Shown piece after piece: positions 12,756 to 23,214 of a DNA stretch of 64,000 bases. Position numbers and translations under genes: made by a program. The first letter of the stretch is position 1, and each line of letters starts with the position of its first letter. The notes beneath the pieces were generated by a model. It was not told the origin of the DNA, searched no databases, and saw only the letters and a list, made by a program, of their open reading frames with translations. This stretch comes from Yamagishiella unicocca (lineage: Eukaryota; Chlorophyta; Chlorophyceae; Chlamydomonadales; Volvocaceae), in contig BDSL01000007.1 in assembly GCA_003116995.1 (NCBI GenBank), forward strand, positions 1,736,001-1,800,000, given 5' to 3'.

Positions 12756-14528
12756 GCTCAAATAAAAGCCGGGTGCAGCACTGTTGATGCACGCCAGGAC
12801 CGAGCAGTATTCGACAACGACACGTGCGATGTAAACTCTGGCGCTCCCGCGGACCGCGCGCTTCCGGCCCCTGCACAGCTGCGTCGGGACGACGTCACTA
12901 GCGATCAGCTAGCCCCGGATCAGCTGCCGCTGCTGCTGCTGTCTGCGCAGGGCGCGGCAGCGGCAGCTACCGAAGCTGCAGCGGCTGGTAAGGCCGTCGG
13001 CGCCCCCAGCCCGCAGCCTGCCTCTGGACCCGCCACCCCAGCAGCCCAGCCGGATGACTTCTCCGCCTCTCCGTCGATGAGGAGCTTTGAGAGCTGGGCG
13101 TCAGAAGATGACTACGGGTCTCCAGGGAGGGCGCAGCCGGCCGGCAGCGCCTGCGGCGCGCAGCAGCTGGCCGAGCAGTACGACAGGGCGGAAACGGCCG
13201 GCGGCAGTTACAACGACCTGGCGGTTGCCACGGAGGGCTTTGGCGTAGCGGTCACTGTCACCATGGGCAACCCGCTGTTCATGAGCGAGCAGGACGCAGC
13301 GAGGTTCTCAGCCGCGCGCGCACGCCGGCGGCTGTCATTCGCTACGACTGTCGACAACCCCTGCTTCGCAAACGAGGAGTGTGAGGCGGGCGGCCCCCAG
13401 GCGGGGCAGCAGCGGCGCTGCGGGGCCCAGCCGGCAGTGAGCTGCATCCGCGAGCAGCCGCGGACGCCTCAGGGGCGGCGGCAGGAGGAGGAGTTGGAGG
13501 AGGAGGAGGAGGAGGGGGCCGGGTGCTGTGCCCCGGAGCCGCCGGGATGCGCCCGCCTGTCCCTGCCTCTGGCCGACACCCCAGCAGCAGCTGCGGGCGC
13601 TTCTCCTGTCGGCAACCTGCTGCAGGAGGGGAGGCAGTCCGCCCCCGCCACCCCGGCGACCCCGGCAAAGCCGCCGCCCCCTTTGGCCCCGCCAGTTTCC
13701 CCGACCGGTGTCTCCCCACCCCCTCCCGCTCCCTTGGCTAGCCCCACCCCGGAGACGGCGCCGCCTCCCGCACCGGCGGCTCCGGCGGCTCCCGCCATTG
13801 TCCTCCGTCACGGCCCCACCAGCGTCCTCGGCCAGTCCTCATCTTCCCTGGTGTCGCAGCCGCAGCCCAGGACAGCCGCCGTTGTAGCCACCGTCCCGGC
13901 CCCCCCAGCCCCCCGCCCCGCCCCCACCAGCCGCCCACCATGGCGCCCCGCCGCCAGCCCAGCTGCAACCCCTGGTCGTGCCTCCGGCACCCCCTCCTCC
14001 TCCGCTGCTGCCGCTGCTGGTTGTGGCGCCAGCCGCCTCGGAGGCGTGCGGTCCAGTTTGGAGTCCCCTCCCACAGCCGGCGCCCTCAGCGCAATCCTGC
14101 GCGCCGCTGTGCCGGCCGCAGCGAAGCCCGCGGCCTCTGCTGCCGAGACCTCCCTCCCGCCGAGACCTCCCTTCCGCCCTGCCTCCAAGACCGTCAGATC
14201 GCAGCACCCGCCGGCGCCCATCACAAAGACGTTGGGCCTGGGCGGCTTGACGGCGGCTTCCCGCCGGGGCTTGCTGGGGCTGGGGCTGGATGCCGCGGCC
14301 TCTGCCTGCGCCTCGTCCCGGGGCAGTGTGCGGACCACCGCAGAGTGGGGGGGCGCCCCGGGCTTCATGCGCCCGACCCGGGCCTCGCTGGCGGCCAGCA
14401 GCGTCTGCAGCAGCAGCTGGCTGGCCGGGGGCAGCCAGCTCACCGCCTGCACCGGAGTGTCAGGAGCTGGCGGCAGGCGGAAGGGGAAGGATGGCAAGGC
14501 TGACGAAAGCAAGCCGCAGTGGCGGTGA
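12756..14528 (+). CDS. Terminal exon of unknown Pro/Ala-rich protein
   Basis: An open frame runs from a plausible acceptor (TATATTTCAG ending at 12755) to the TGA at 14526-14528, 590 codons without interruption. An ATG at 13077 could start a shorter 483-residue protein, but the frame upstream stays open and in character, so I favour a longer product. Residues after 13077 include an acidic start (FESWASEDDY), two related motifs, GNPLFMSEQ and DNPCFANEE, about 36 residues apart, and an acidic Glu run. Long Pro/Ala/Ser-rich sequence and a basic C-terminus (RRKGKDGKADESKPQWR) follow. I do not recognise the family; it looks like the disordered C-terminal part of a larger protein. Confidence 0.55.
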   Translation, partial: AQIKAGCSTVDARQDRAVFDNDTCDVNSGAPADRALPAPAQLRRDDVTSDQLAPDQLPLLLLSAQGAAAAATEAAAAGKAVGAPSPQPASGPATPAAQPDDFSASPSMRSFESWASEDDYGSPGRAQPAGSACGAQQLAEQYDRAETAGGSYNDLAVATEGFGVAVTVTMGNPLFMSEQDAARFSAARARRRLSFATTVDNPCFANEECEAGGPQAGQQRRCGAQPAVSCIREQPRTPQGRRQEEELEEEEEEGAGCCAPEPPGCARLSLPLADTPAAAAGASPVGNLLQEGRQSAPATPATPAKPPPPLAPPVSPTGVSPPPPAPLASPTPETAPPPAPAAPAAPAIVLRHGPTSVLGQSSSSLVSQPQPRTAAVVATVPAPPAPRPAPTSRPPWRPAASPAATPGRASGTPSSSAAAAAGCGASRLGGVRSSLESPPTAGALSAILRAAVPAAAKPAASAAETSLPPRPPFRPASKTVRSQHPPAPITKTLGLGGLTAASRRGLLGLGLDAAASACASSRGSVRTTAEWGGAPGFMRPTRASLAASSVCSSSWLAGGSQLTACTGVSGAGGRRKGKDGKADESKPQWR

Positions 14529-14569
14529 GGGGGCCGCAGTGGCGGTGAGGGGGCCGCAGTGGCGGTGAC
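14521..14569. repeat. 20-bp tandem repeat over a stop codon
   Basis: GGCGGTGAGGGGGCCGCAGT occurs twice plus a partial third copy. The first copy overlaps the TGA stop of the preceding gene. Confidence 0.85.
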
Positions 14570-15877
14570 CTGAGGGACAGCGTGACAGGGCAGCGAGGGG
14601 CAGGGGGGGGAGGCACCTGAAATCAGTGCTGCCAGCGGGCGCCATTTTGTGTATTTTGCAGTTTGAGTAGGCGAGGAGGGTTCTCACATTTGAACATCTG
14701 CTCGAGCAGGCATGAAATAGAGGACGGTTGCAGGGCAGCGTATTTCGGAACCGTCAATCCAGCAGTCGGCGAAGCGTTTTTACCGTCGTTTCGGCGGGAT
14801 GGGGGCGGCAGTGCCGGCGGTGATTGTCGCCCGGTGGGTTGTGGCATCCCGGTGGAATGGGGTCACCCAAGCGGGCCGGCTGCCAGCTCGGGTCGCAGGC
14901 TGGTGTTTTGCGCTTCTTGTCGGTAGTCGAGACTAGGTTGAACTGGACGGCGTTGTACATAACACAGCCGTGGGTTGGGCGCATGTTTGATGCGTAGCGC
15001 TCGTTGCAAGCAACATGCAACTGCATTGCCACCCGATGCTAGCGGGCGCGGTTCGGTTTGTACCTACACGTCGAAGTGCTTCGTGTTAATTGGGGGAAGG
15101 CGCCTCACCGGACGGAGACGTCGCCAAGCAGGTCGCCCACTGGCCTTGCCCCCAAAATTCTCACCTGGAGAGTATGAGAAGACGTAAGGCCTATTTGCAT
15201 GCTTTAGTTGCTGTGCCGTGGCAGCGCTGTAGGTGCTGTAGTAGTGCTGTAGCAGTGCGTGCGTAGCGCTGTATTGAAGGGGTGTGCCCGGCGAGAGGCG
15301 AGGAGGGGCGGAAACGTGAGGTGCTGCAGAGGAGGGGAGGATGGTAGCTCGCCGCCAGTTGTGGTTGTAGGCTGTTGAGGCCAGGGTGTTGTGAGGTCTG
15401 GGGGGCTGGTCGCCCGAGCGGTAGCTGGAGGCGGCAGGTAGGGGGCGCGTCCGCAAGCGCATGCGCGTGAGGAGGCATTTTGCATGCGCCCAACAGGAAA
15501 CCATTTGGTTGTCGGTTGGACGCACGGCTTGCACCCTACCGTTGCGAAGCTGCTCGCGGCCCCTCGCTGGCCGGAGAGGGCGGGCGCTCCTAATCCGCGT
15601 CGTGGTTTCGTAGTCAGCAGTCAGCCAGGTCCAAGTTGATTCCATTTGTCGCCCATCCATCCGTGCATTAGCTCAGCACTTTCCGTGCGCCGGTATGGTG
15701 TTGTTAGGTGTCGAGCATGTTGTTGTGGTAATAGGGCTTTCTTTCGTAACCGAAGAATAGTGCAGTCTCTTGCGCAGCCTGTTGTGCAATCTGTAGTGCA
15801 GTGTAGCATAGCGAAGTGAAGTGAGGTGTGGCTCGTGCACGGGCATGTGCAGCAGCATGGCATCATGACATCGTCCA

Positions 15878-15882
15878 TGTAA
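15878..15882 (+). terminator. Candidate poly(A) signal TGTAA
   Basis: First TGTAA after the stop at 14528, giving a possible 3'UTR of about 1.35 kb. Confidence 0.35.
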
Positions 15883-16156
15883 CATTACGTGCATCACTGG
15901 GACTCGTGCTCCTTCCCGGCGACCTTGTAGCTGCTGCTGCTGCTGCTCTGTTTCCGGCTCACGCCAGCAGAAATGCCACATTCTTACCAGGCCACAGTTC
16001 GCGACCGACCAGCGATCGGAGCCCATGCCAGGCGGGGCGAAAGTCACCCTCCGTGGCACCCTCCATGTCGGCGCATAGTCACCCTGCGGTCAACCCGCCA
16101 GGTTCCAAATGACGTTGCGGTCTCCCCCCATGCCCAAGTGACCCGGCGAGCCCCGA

Positions 16157-16214
16157 TGCTGTCTGGTGCTGTCTGGTGCTGTCTGGTGCTGTCTGGAGCG
16201 GTGCTGTCTGGTGG
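16157..16214. repeat. 10-bp tandem repeat TGCTGTCTGG
   Basis: Four adjacent copies and one more after a 6-bp interruption, in the convergent intergenic region. Confidence 0.85.
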
Positions 16215-16240
16215 GTGTCTTGATATCTAGGCACACAGAA

Positions 16241-16245
16241 TTACA
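16241..16245 (-). terminator. Candidate poly(A) signal of the giant gene
   Basis: TGTAA on the minus strand, about 1.5 kb after the stop codon at 17720. I found no nearer copy. Confidence 0.35.
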
Positions 16246-17719
16246 ACATGAGGCGGCATGAGGGCGGCGCTAACGAGGGGTCTCGGAGGCCGCCAGCGGC
16301 GACACAGGATTGGAATGCGCACACTGCCGTCCCCGCGGTCTGGAGGCGCGCTGGGCTGGGCCGGGCCGGAGGCGCCCTAGCAACCATGTGGGCAACCAGG
16401 CGGCCGGAAACAGACATGCAGGGAGACCCGGCAGCGGCAGGAAAGGAACACAACAACACAATGATGAGCCACAACATCACACCCCGGGCGCTGAGGGCAG
16501 CGCGCCCACACCTATACGTACGTTACGTAACCTATTGTGACAACATCCTAGTCCATGTACCGATAAATACAAAGGCTTGTGCGGTGTTGCGCGGGAACGG
16601 CCGCCACGTCAACAACACCCCGCCTCCACGTAAGGCCCTCCTGCCCCCCTTCCTCTCCCGGCTGCTGCTGCTGCCCCGGGGGAACGCGCGAGTCCGGGTT
16701 GACCTAGCGCTGTGTCCGCCCTAGGCACGGCAGCAGCGCTATCCCAGCTGCGTTGTTGAAGCCAACGCTTTGGGGGCGGCACCTCCAGGAAGTAAGGGTT
16801 TGCATGCGGGCGGCCCGGCCTATGGAGTGATTCAATGAGTTAGTACGCGAGTCAGCGAGGAAACCCACACTCGGTGATCTTGGCACCGGCGACCATAGAC
16901 CGGTGTGAAGTCGCATGGCCGCCGAAACCCAACCATGAATGACACCCATACATGCACATAACCACACACATACACACAAGCACGCACACCTGGTGCTCCA
17001 GCGGTCGCTGCTTCCTCCCCCCGTCACGTCACGTCACTGGCCGCACGCTTGGTCGGTCAAGCGCATCATTGGTAAGCTGAGAGGCGCGCAGTCGCCCCCT
17101 ACGATGGAAGGGCTCAGCATAAAAACCCCTTTCCCCACACCCCGTCCCGTCCTGTCCTGTCCTGTCGTCTCTCTCCATCTCAACCCCCTGCCGCAGCTGC
17201 AGCCACGGCTGCTCCTTGGTGGCATTTTGGCGCCACGCGCACAACCCACGTCCATAGCAAATGCAATTGGCGTACGCTAGTTACCGCACCACGTGGTTCT
17301 CCTCGGCGCCCTTGTCTGTCCCCCGGCCCCCAGACGCACAACAGGATCATGCGTTTATTGCAGTGCGCTAATCTCATGATGTAGTACGTCACATGAATGA
17401 ATGGGTCGTCGAAACTCGGACAGCAACCCCTCCCTGGAGCGGGAGGCAGCCCGACATCTCCACCGCCCCGTCAGTGGTGTTGTCACGTGCAGGCAGGTGG
17501 AACCGCTGGCCGGTGACAGGCGCAACCCGTACCAGGCAATAACTGACAACCGACATGCAACCGCTGCGCACTGTCCACAAACGACGCACGACATCACGCT
17601 AAACGCCCCTTCCCCCACAAATCACGCAAGTACGACACCCCCAAATCTTTCACTTCCGACACCCAGAGCCCCTCAACAAGGCCTCTACACCTGCGCTCCG
17701 CACCGGCGCAGCCCCTCCC

Positions 17720-20700
17720 TTACTCCCCAGCCTGGCGGCGCCTTGGCTGCGGCAGGTCCCTGCGCAGCGAGAAGGCGGGCTCGAAGTCCTCAACCTCCAC
17801 GTCATCCGGGCCCCGAGCCCGCTGCCGGCTGGGCGGCGGAACACCCCCCGGTCCCGAACCCGGTCCCGGCAGCGGAGGCGGCGCGCCCGCCGTGCTGCTG
17901 ACCCTCCGCCTGTTGGGCGACGAGCTGAACAGCATCGGCGGCGCCACGATGGGCGTCAGGGCCGGACCGGACAGCCCAGGCGCGGGCGAGGGCGCGGGCC
18001 CGAGCCCCGTATGGCGCGGGGGCATCATGCCGACGACCTGCCTGGAGCCGCCGGGGGCGCTGGGGCCGGCCCGGCTGGGGGAGGCGGCGGGTCGCGAGGG
18101 GGTGCCCCCCATGATGGTGGACCTGCCGGTGGACGCCAGCGTGGAGCCCAGGGTAAACCTGGCGCCCGTGTTGGTGGAGGGCAGGTCGCCCAGGCCCACG
18201 AGCCCGCCGCCGGTGCTGCCGTCGCTGGCGTTGCTGATGCGGCGGCTGATGGGCGGTGGCGGCACGGCTTCGGGGCCCAAGCGGCCCGACATGGCCATCC
18301 TCTCTGTGGTGCTGGACAGACCGCCCCTCATGCGCCCCATCAGCTCGTCCACGTAGGCCTTGTTGGCGGCCTCCTCCTGCTGCCGCCGCTCCAGGGCAGC
18401 CGCGGCCTGCAGCACCGCGTTGCTGGGCTCGGCGCCGCCAGGGGGAGGGTCCAGGCCGAACTCGGCGCCGGGCGGGCGGGTGCCTGTCAGCCCTGCGGCG
18501 CTGGAGAAGCTCTGGCCGCGGCTGGCGGCTCGGCTGGCGGCTCGGCTGTTGGCTCGGCTGGTGGTGGTGGAGGCCAGGCGGCGAGCCGCCACCGCCGCCT
18601 GCGCCGCCGCCAGCAGCTCCTGCTGCTTGGCCAGCTGCGACTGGCGGCGCTCCATCTCGGGAGGCAGCTGCACGTGCTTGGGGGCCTGGCGGGCAGCGGG
18701 CTTGGCGGAGGGCTTGGCGAGCGCCTCGTTGATGACCGACAGCGCCGCCTCGGGTGTCAGCACCTGCGGCGGCGGCACCCCGGACAGCAGCCCCGAGGCG
18801 GCGATGCTGGTCTGCGTGGACAGACCCCGGCGCCGGATGGGCGCGGGGACGCCGGTGGGGGGCGGAGGCAGCCCGGTCAGCAGAGCGGCGTGACGCGCGG
18901 GCCGCGCCGGTGAGGGCGGCTCCGTGCCCGTGAGCGGCTCCGAGTGCGTGGCGGGCTCGCGGGAGGGGGGCGGCACGTAGCCTTGGAGGCCGCGGGGGGG
19001 GCGGCGCATCTGGTCGATGGGCGGCAGCGGCGGCTGGCTGGGTCCCGCCTCGCCGTCGTAGTCGTCGTCGTCGTCATGCTGGCGGCCGTCGTCGTCCGCC
19101 GCCTCTGAGAAGGCGATGCGGCTGGGCTGGCGCATGGGGATGCGGGAGCCCAGGGAGGGGCCGCCGGCAGACTCGTCGTCGTCGTCGGCCTGGGCCTGGC
19201 GGGGGGAAGGGGGGAGGAGGAGGGGTGGAGCAACGGAAGGGGGCAGGGCGAGGGAGGCGCGGGTCAGGAGGTGAAGCGAGGAACCTCGCGGACCTACCCT
19301 ATCACAAGCTGCGAGCACCCGCATGAATCCCCCCTGCCCTCCCCTGGCCCCCCCCCAGACCGCTGTCCTGCCCTTACCTCGCCCATGCCCGACAGGCGCA
19401 TCACCTCCACGCCCTGCTCGTCCCGCCGTACGGAGCTGCGGGGGTCCTTGCCGCGGGGCAGCGGTGGCAGCGGCGGCAGGTTGCGCAGCGCACCCGCCTC
19501 CTCAGCAGCCTCGCGCGCTGGCGCCACATCCACCTCCGAGGGGCCCGCAGGCGGGGGCTGGCCGGCGGTGCCCGGGCGGCTGCCCCCCGCGCTGCCGGTG
19601 GACGGCTCGGGCGAGAGGCGCATGATGGCGTCCGCGGGCAGCAGCGGGCTGCCGACGCGGGGTGTGTGGCTGGAGCGGTTGGTGCTGGAGGTGCTGGAGC
19701 GCCGGTGGGCGTTGCTCTGGGGCCGAGGGTAGGGCGGAGGGGGCGGGTTAAGTGTGTGTGATGGGGCTGAGGATATGGAATTGTGATGGGGGCGTGGGTC
19801 AGTGGGGGTGACGGGGCAGTGCATTAAGGGTGCGGAAAGAGGGCTCAGCCGTCCGAGCCCCTCCCCGCCCCAGCTGTGCGGCAAAGCAGGCGGGCGGCGG
19901 GTGGCTCACCATGGGGGTGAGCAGCCGCATGCCTGGCTCCGAGCCCTGGCTGGCGGTGCTGCTGGGCCGCAGCAAGGGCTGGTGCGGCTGGGGAGGGGCG
20001 GAGGCGGTGGGTGACGGACCCACAGCGCCAGCACCGGCGGGCGCGGGGGGCGGCGGCGCCAGGCCCTCTTCGGCCGCCATGGCCTCCTTCTCCTCCTCGT
20101 CGGCCTCGTTGGCGGCCAGAGCAGCTGCGGCACGGGGGATGGGAGAGGAGCAGGGGTGGGGAGGCACCAGGCACAAGTGAGGGGGCGGGGGTTGGGAGAG
20201 CAGATGTCAACGCTGTGCCGGGCCGCCACACCCCAGCCTCCCAGGGGCGCACCCGCCAACCAAATGACACTCCAGCGTCCCCCGCCGCGCGCGCGTGTCC
20301 AAAAACTATTCGCCGGCTGATTTCTGCCCTCCGTCTTCTGCCCTATGTCGTGTGACCGGGTCGCCCCTTCCCTCCCTCCCCGCAGCCAGCCAGGAGCCAG
20401 CCCTGGGCCGTCTCCCCTCCTGTTTCGCCCGCAGCCACCCGCATCCCTCCCCCAGCCCCCCCCCCGCAGCTCACCAGCAGCCTGCGCCGCTGCATCTCCC
20501 CCCTTTGGCGACTTGCTGTGCACCGCCACCTTCACCGGCTGGGGCTCCTCAGCGACCTGCCGGACCTCGTCCACCACCGTGGGCTGCCGGAACAGCGCTC
20601 GGGTGGAAGCCACAGGCGGAGTCACCGCCGGAGGACCCGCGGGCAGGTCCTCCACACGCGCCGGCGACTCAAACGGCGTCGGCGCCGGCGGCCGCAGCAG

Positions 20701-23214
20701 CGGACCGGGCGACGGCGCCCGCGGCCCCAGCGCGGACTGCAGCGCGGACTGCAGCGCCGCCAGCTTGCGCGGGCTGTTGTTGTAGCTGTCAGCACCGCGC
20801 AGCGCGGGGGGCGGCGGCAGCGGCAGCATGTCCTCCGGCTCCTCCGTCCGCACGCGTAGGGAGCCGAAGCGAGGGCTGGAGATGCCGCCGCCGGCGACGG
20901 CTGCCGCCACTGCCGCGTTGGCGGCCGCTACCTTGGCCGCCGCCGCGTCCTCCCAGCCGGGCGGCTTCTCGGTCTGCGGCGACACGGGCGGGCTGTTCAT
21001 GGGGCTGGCCAGCACTCCCGGCACCATGCGCGCCGCGCGGCGGGGGAAGGGCCTGCTGCCGGCGGAGAGGCGCTCGATCATGGCGATGGTGGACCGCAGC
21101 ATGGCGTCGGCGTCGGCCTGCACGCCGCGCAGGTCGCGCAGCAGGTGCAGCACGTGGGACGTGAGCCGCTGTACGACACCGGTGGCGGTGGCGAAGATGA
21201 CCACGCGGTCCAGCGGCAGCGCGCCGATCTGCGCCGCGACCAGATCGCCGCGGGGGGTGGCCATGCCGCTGCGCCAGTTCATGGAGCCCATCGGCGTCGA
21301 CGTCAGGCTGGCGGCGGCGGCGGTGGCGGCGGCGCCGGCGGGGGTGATCTCCCCCGGCGCGCCACTCACTAGCGACTGCATCCTCGTCATGGCGGCGGCG
21401 GCGGCGCCCATGGAACGCATCTTGTGGATCTGCGGCCGCCGGATGCCCATGGGTTCCGGAGCAGTCATCGCCGCGGCGCCGCTCTCACTGGGCGTGGCGG
21501 AGCCGGCGGCGGCGGTGGTGGTGGTGGGTGTGGGCGCCGGAGCGGGGCCCGAGGCTTCGCCGGCGAGGGAGTGCGCGGGGGAGGGGTACATGGAGGCGGT
21601 GCTGGCCTGCGGGGCGGCGGGCAGCGTACCGCGGCTGAGGTGGGGGCCCAGGCCGCCGGCTGGTCCCACGGAGGCGCGGCGGGCGCCCAGCATGCCTCCG
21701 AAGCTGCCCAGGGTGGCGGGCACCGAGCTGAAGCTGACGGCGCGGGAGTGCGCTGTGGAGAGGTGGCCGGGAAGCATGCTGCGGGCGGTGCGGGAGCCGG
21801 CGAGGTGGGAGGGGAGGCCGCCGCCGCCGCTGGAGGTGCCGTCGGGGCCGCCGACGGCGGCGGCCGCCGCCGCGGCGGCGGTCGGGCTGGTGAAAGCGGA
21901 CTCGTGCTCGGCGCCCGTGGGCGAGTCCAGGTCGGCGGCGAAGCGCGCCCGGGACTTGGCGGCCTTGGGCCGGGACCGGGACCGGGCGGTGCTGTCGCCG
22001 ACCGACACACCGGAGGCCTCCGCGGCCAGGGCGGGTGCGGGGGACTGCGGGGCCTGCGGCGCCAGCATCACCTGCAGCGCTCGCGTCAGCATACCCTCGG
22101 GCGAGTTGTGGTCCGTCACAGCCGCCACGGGGCCAGACAGCTGGGCTGCCGGCGCGCCCGGCGGCGGCGGCTGCTGCATCGACCCCAGGCGCGACGGCAC
22201 CGGGGCGCCTGGCGGCGGCGGCGGCGGCGCAGCGCGCATGGACCCCGAGCCCCCCTGCTGCACCCTCTGACGGTACAGCGACGGCCGCGACTCCAGCGGC
22301 CTCGCCTCCGGCTCCGGAATCTGCCCCGCGAACTGCGCCACGAACAGCGTCGCCAGCAGCTGCGGGTCGTCCCCCAGCTCGCGGCCCATGTTCTCGCGGA
22401 TGTGGTGCACGTTGCGCATAGCGGTCTGCACGGCGCTCTGCAGCTGCAGCTCGTGCACCGTCAGCGCGTTGTGCCTGCCGTAGCCGCCGTGGCGCAGGTC
22501 GCCCACTCGGGCGCCGGTGGGCAGGATCTCGTCGTCCGAGTTGACGGACGCGGTGCCGTCCTGGCTGCCGTCAGCCGAGCCGGCGGCGCCCATCCGCTTG
22601 CGCATCTTATACATCATGTCGTCGAAGTTGCGGGCCTGGCGGCGAGGCACCCGCTGGCCGAAGCGGTCCAGCATGAGGCGCGCCAGGTTGTCGGCCATGG
22701 TGGCGCCGGAGGCGTCTGACGTGGCCGCCTTGGAGCGGGCCTGCATGAGCACCTTCATGCGGCGCGGCCGGGAGTCCTTGGTGTTGGTGTTGAAGAAGAA
22801 GAACAGCTCCCGCCGGAGCTCCTTGTTGGCGCCCAGCAGCTCCTCGAACACGGTGTTGAGGGAGCGCAGGTTGTAGCGCGGGCAGACCCGCGGGTCGGGC
22901 TCGTCCGGCGAGCCGGCGCCGCCGCCCGGCAGCAGCACCGCTCGCTCCCAGTTGGCCTGGTGCTGCTTGGGGTGGCGCTTGGCCAGGGCCGACCCGCCCT
23001 GTACGGCCGCCACGCCGCGTACGACTACGTTGTACAGCATGCCGTACGCCCAGCTGTACCGCACCTCCGGTCGGGTGACCCAGTCGATGGTGGTGTCGAT
23101 CTGCTTGTTGGACGGCGCCTGGCGCCAAGACTTCTGCGCCCACCATCGCAGCATCGCCCGCAGGTCCTGCGCCACCGTGGGCGCCGAGTGCCGCTGGCGC
23201 CGCAGTCGCCGCTG
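17720..23214 (-). other. Exons 44-47: long cytosolic C-terminal tail
   Basis: The rest of exon 44 plus exons 19910-20124, 19378-19716 and 17720-19195, about 1,600 residues, ending at a stop codon at 17720-17722. The first ~250 residues after S6 look folded or helical ([73 protein letters not shown]). The remainder is Ser/Pro/Ala-rich, with acidic patches and short [17 protein letters not shown] repeats that look like phosphorylation sites. No EF-hand or kinase domain was seen. This part would connect the filament to the ciliary interior or to PKD2-complex partners. Confidence 0.8.

Larger units (their letters stand above)
14529..17719. other. Convergent intergenic region
   Basis: The + strand gene ends at 14528 and the giant minus-strand gene ends at 17720, so both 3'UTRs must lie here. 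The first TGTAA on the + strand is at 15878-15882. Its minus-strand equivalent (TTACA on +) is at 16241-16245. No other gene was recognised. Confidence 0.6.

Noticed and set aside
16248..16724. 158-codon + strand frame in the convergent intergenic region
   Set aside because: No recognisable domain; it lies where the 3'UTR of the giant gene is expected.
20828..22270. 480-codon + strand frame opposite exon 44
   Set aside because: No domain or splice context; it mirrors the Ser/Ala/Pro-rich cytosolic tail on the minus strand and is explained by high GC content.
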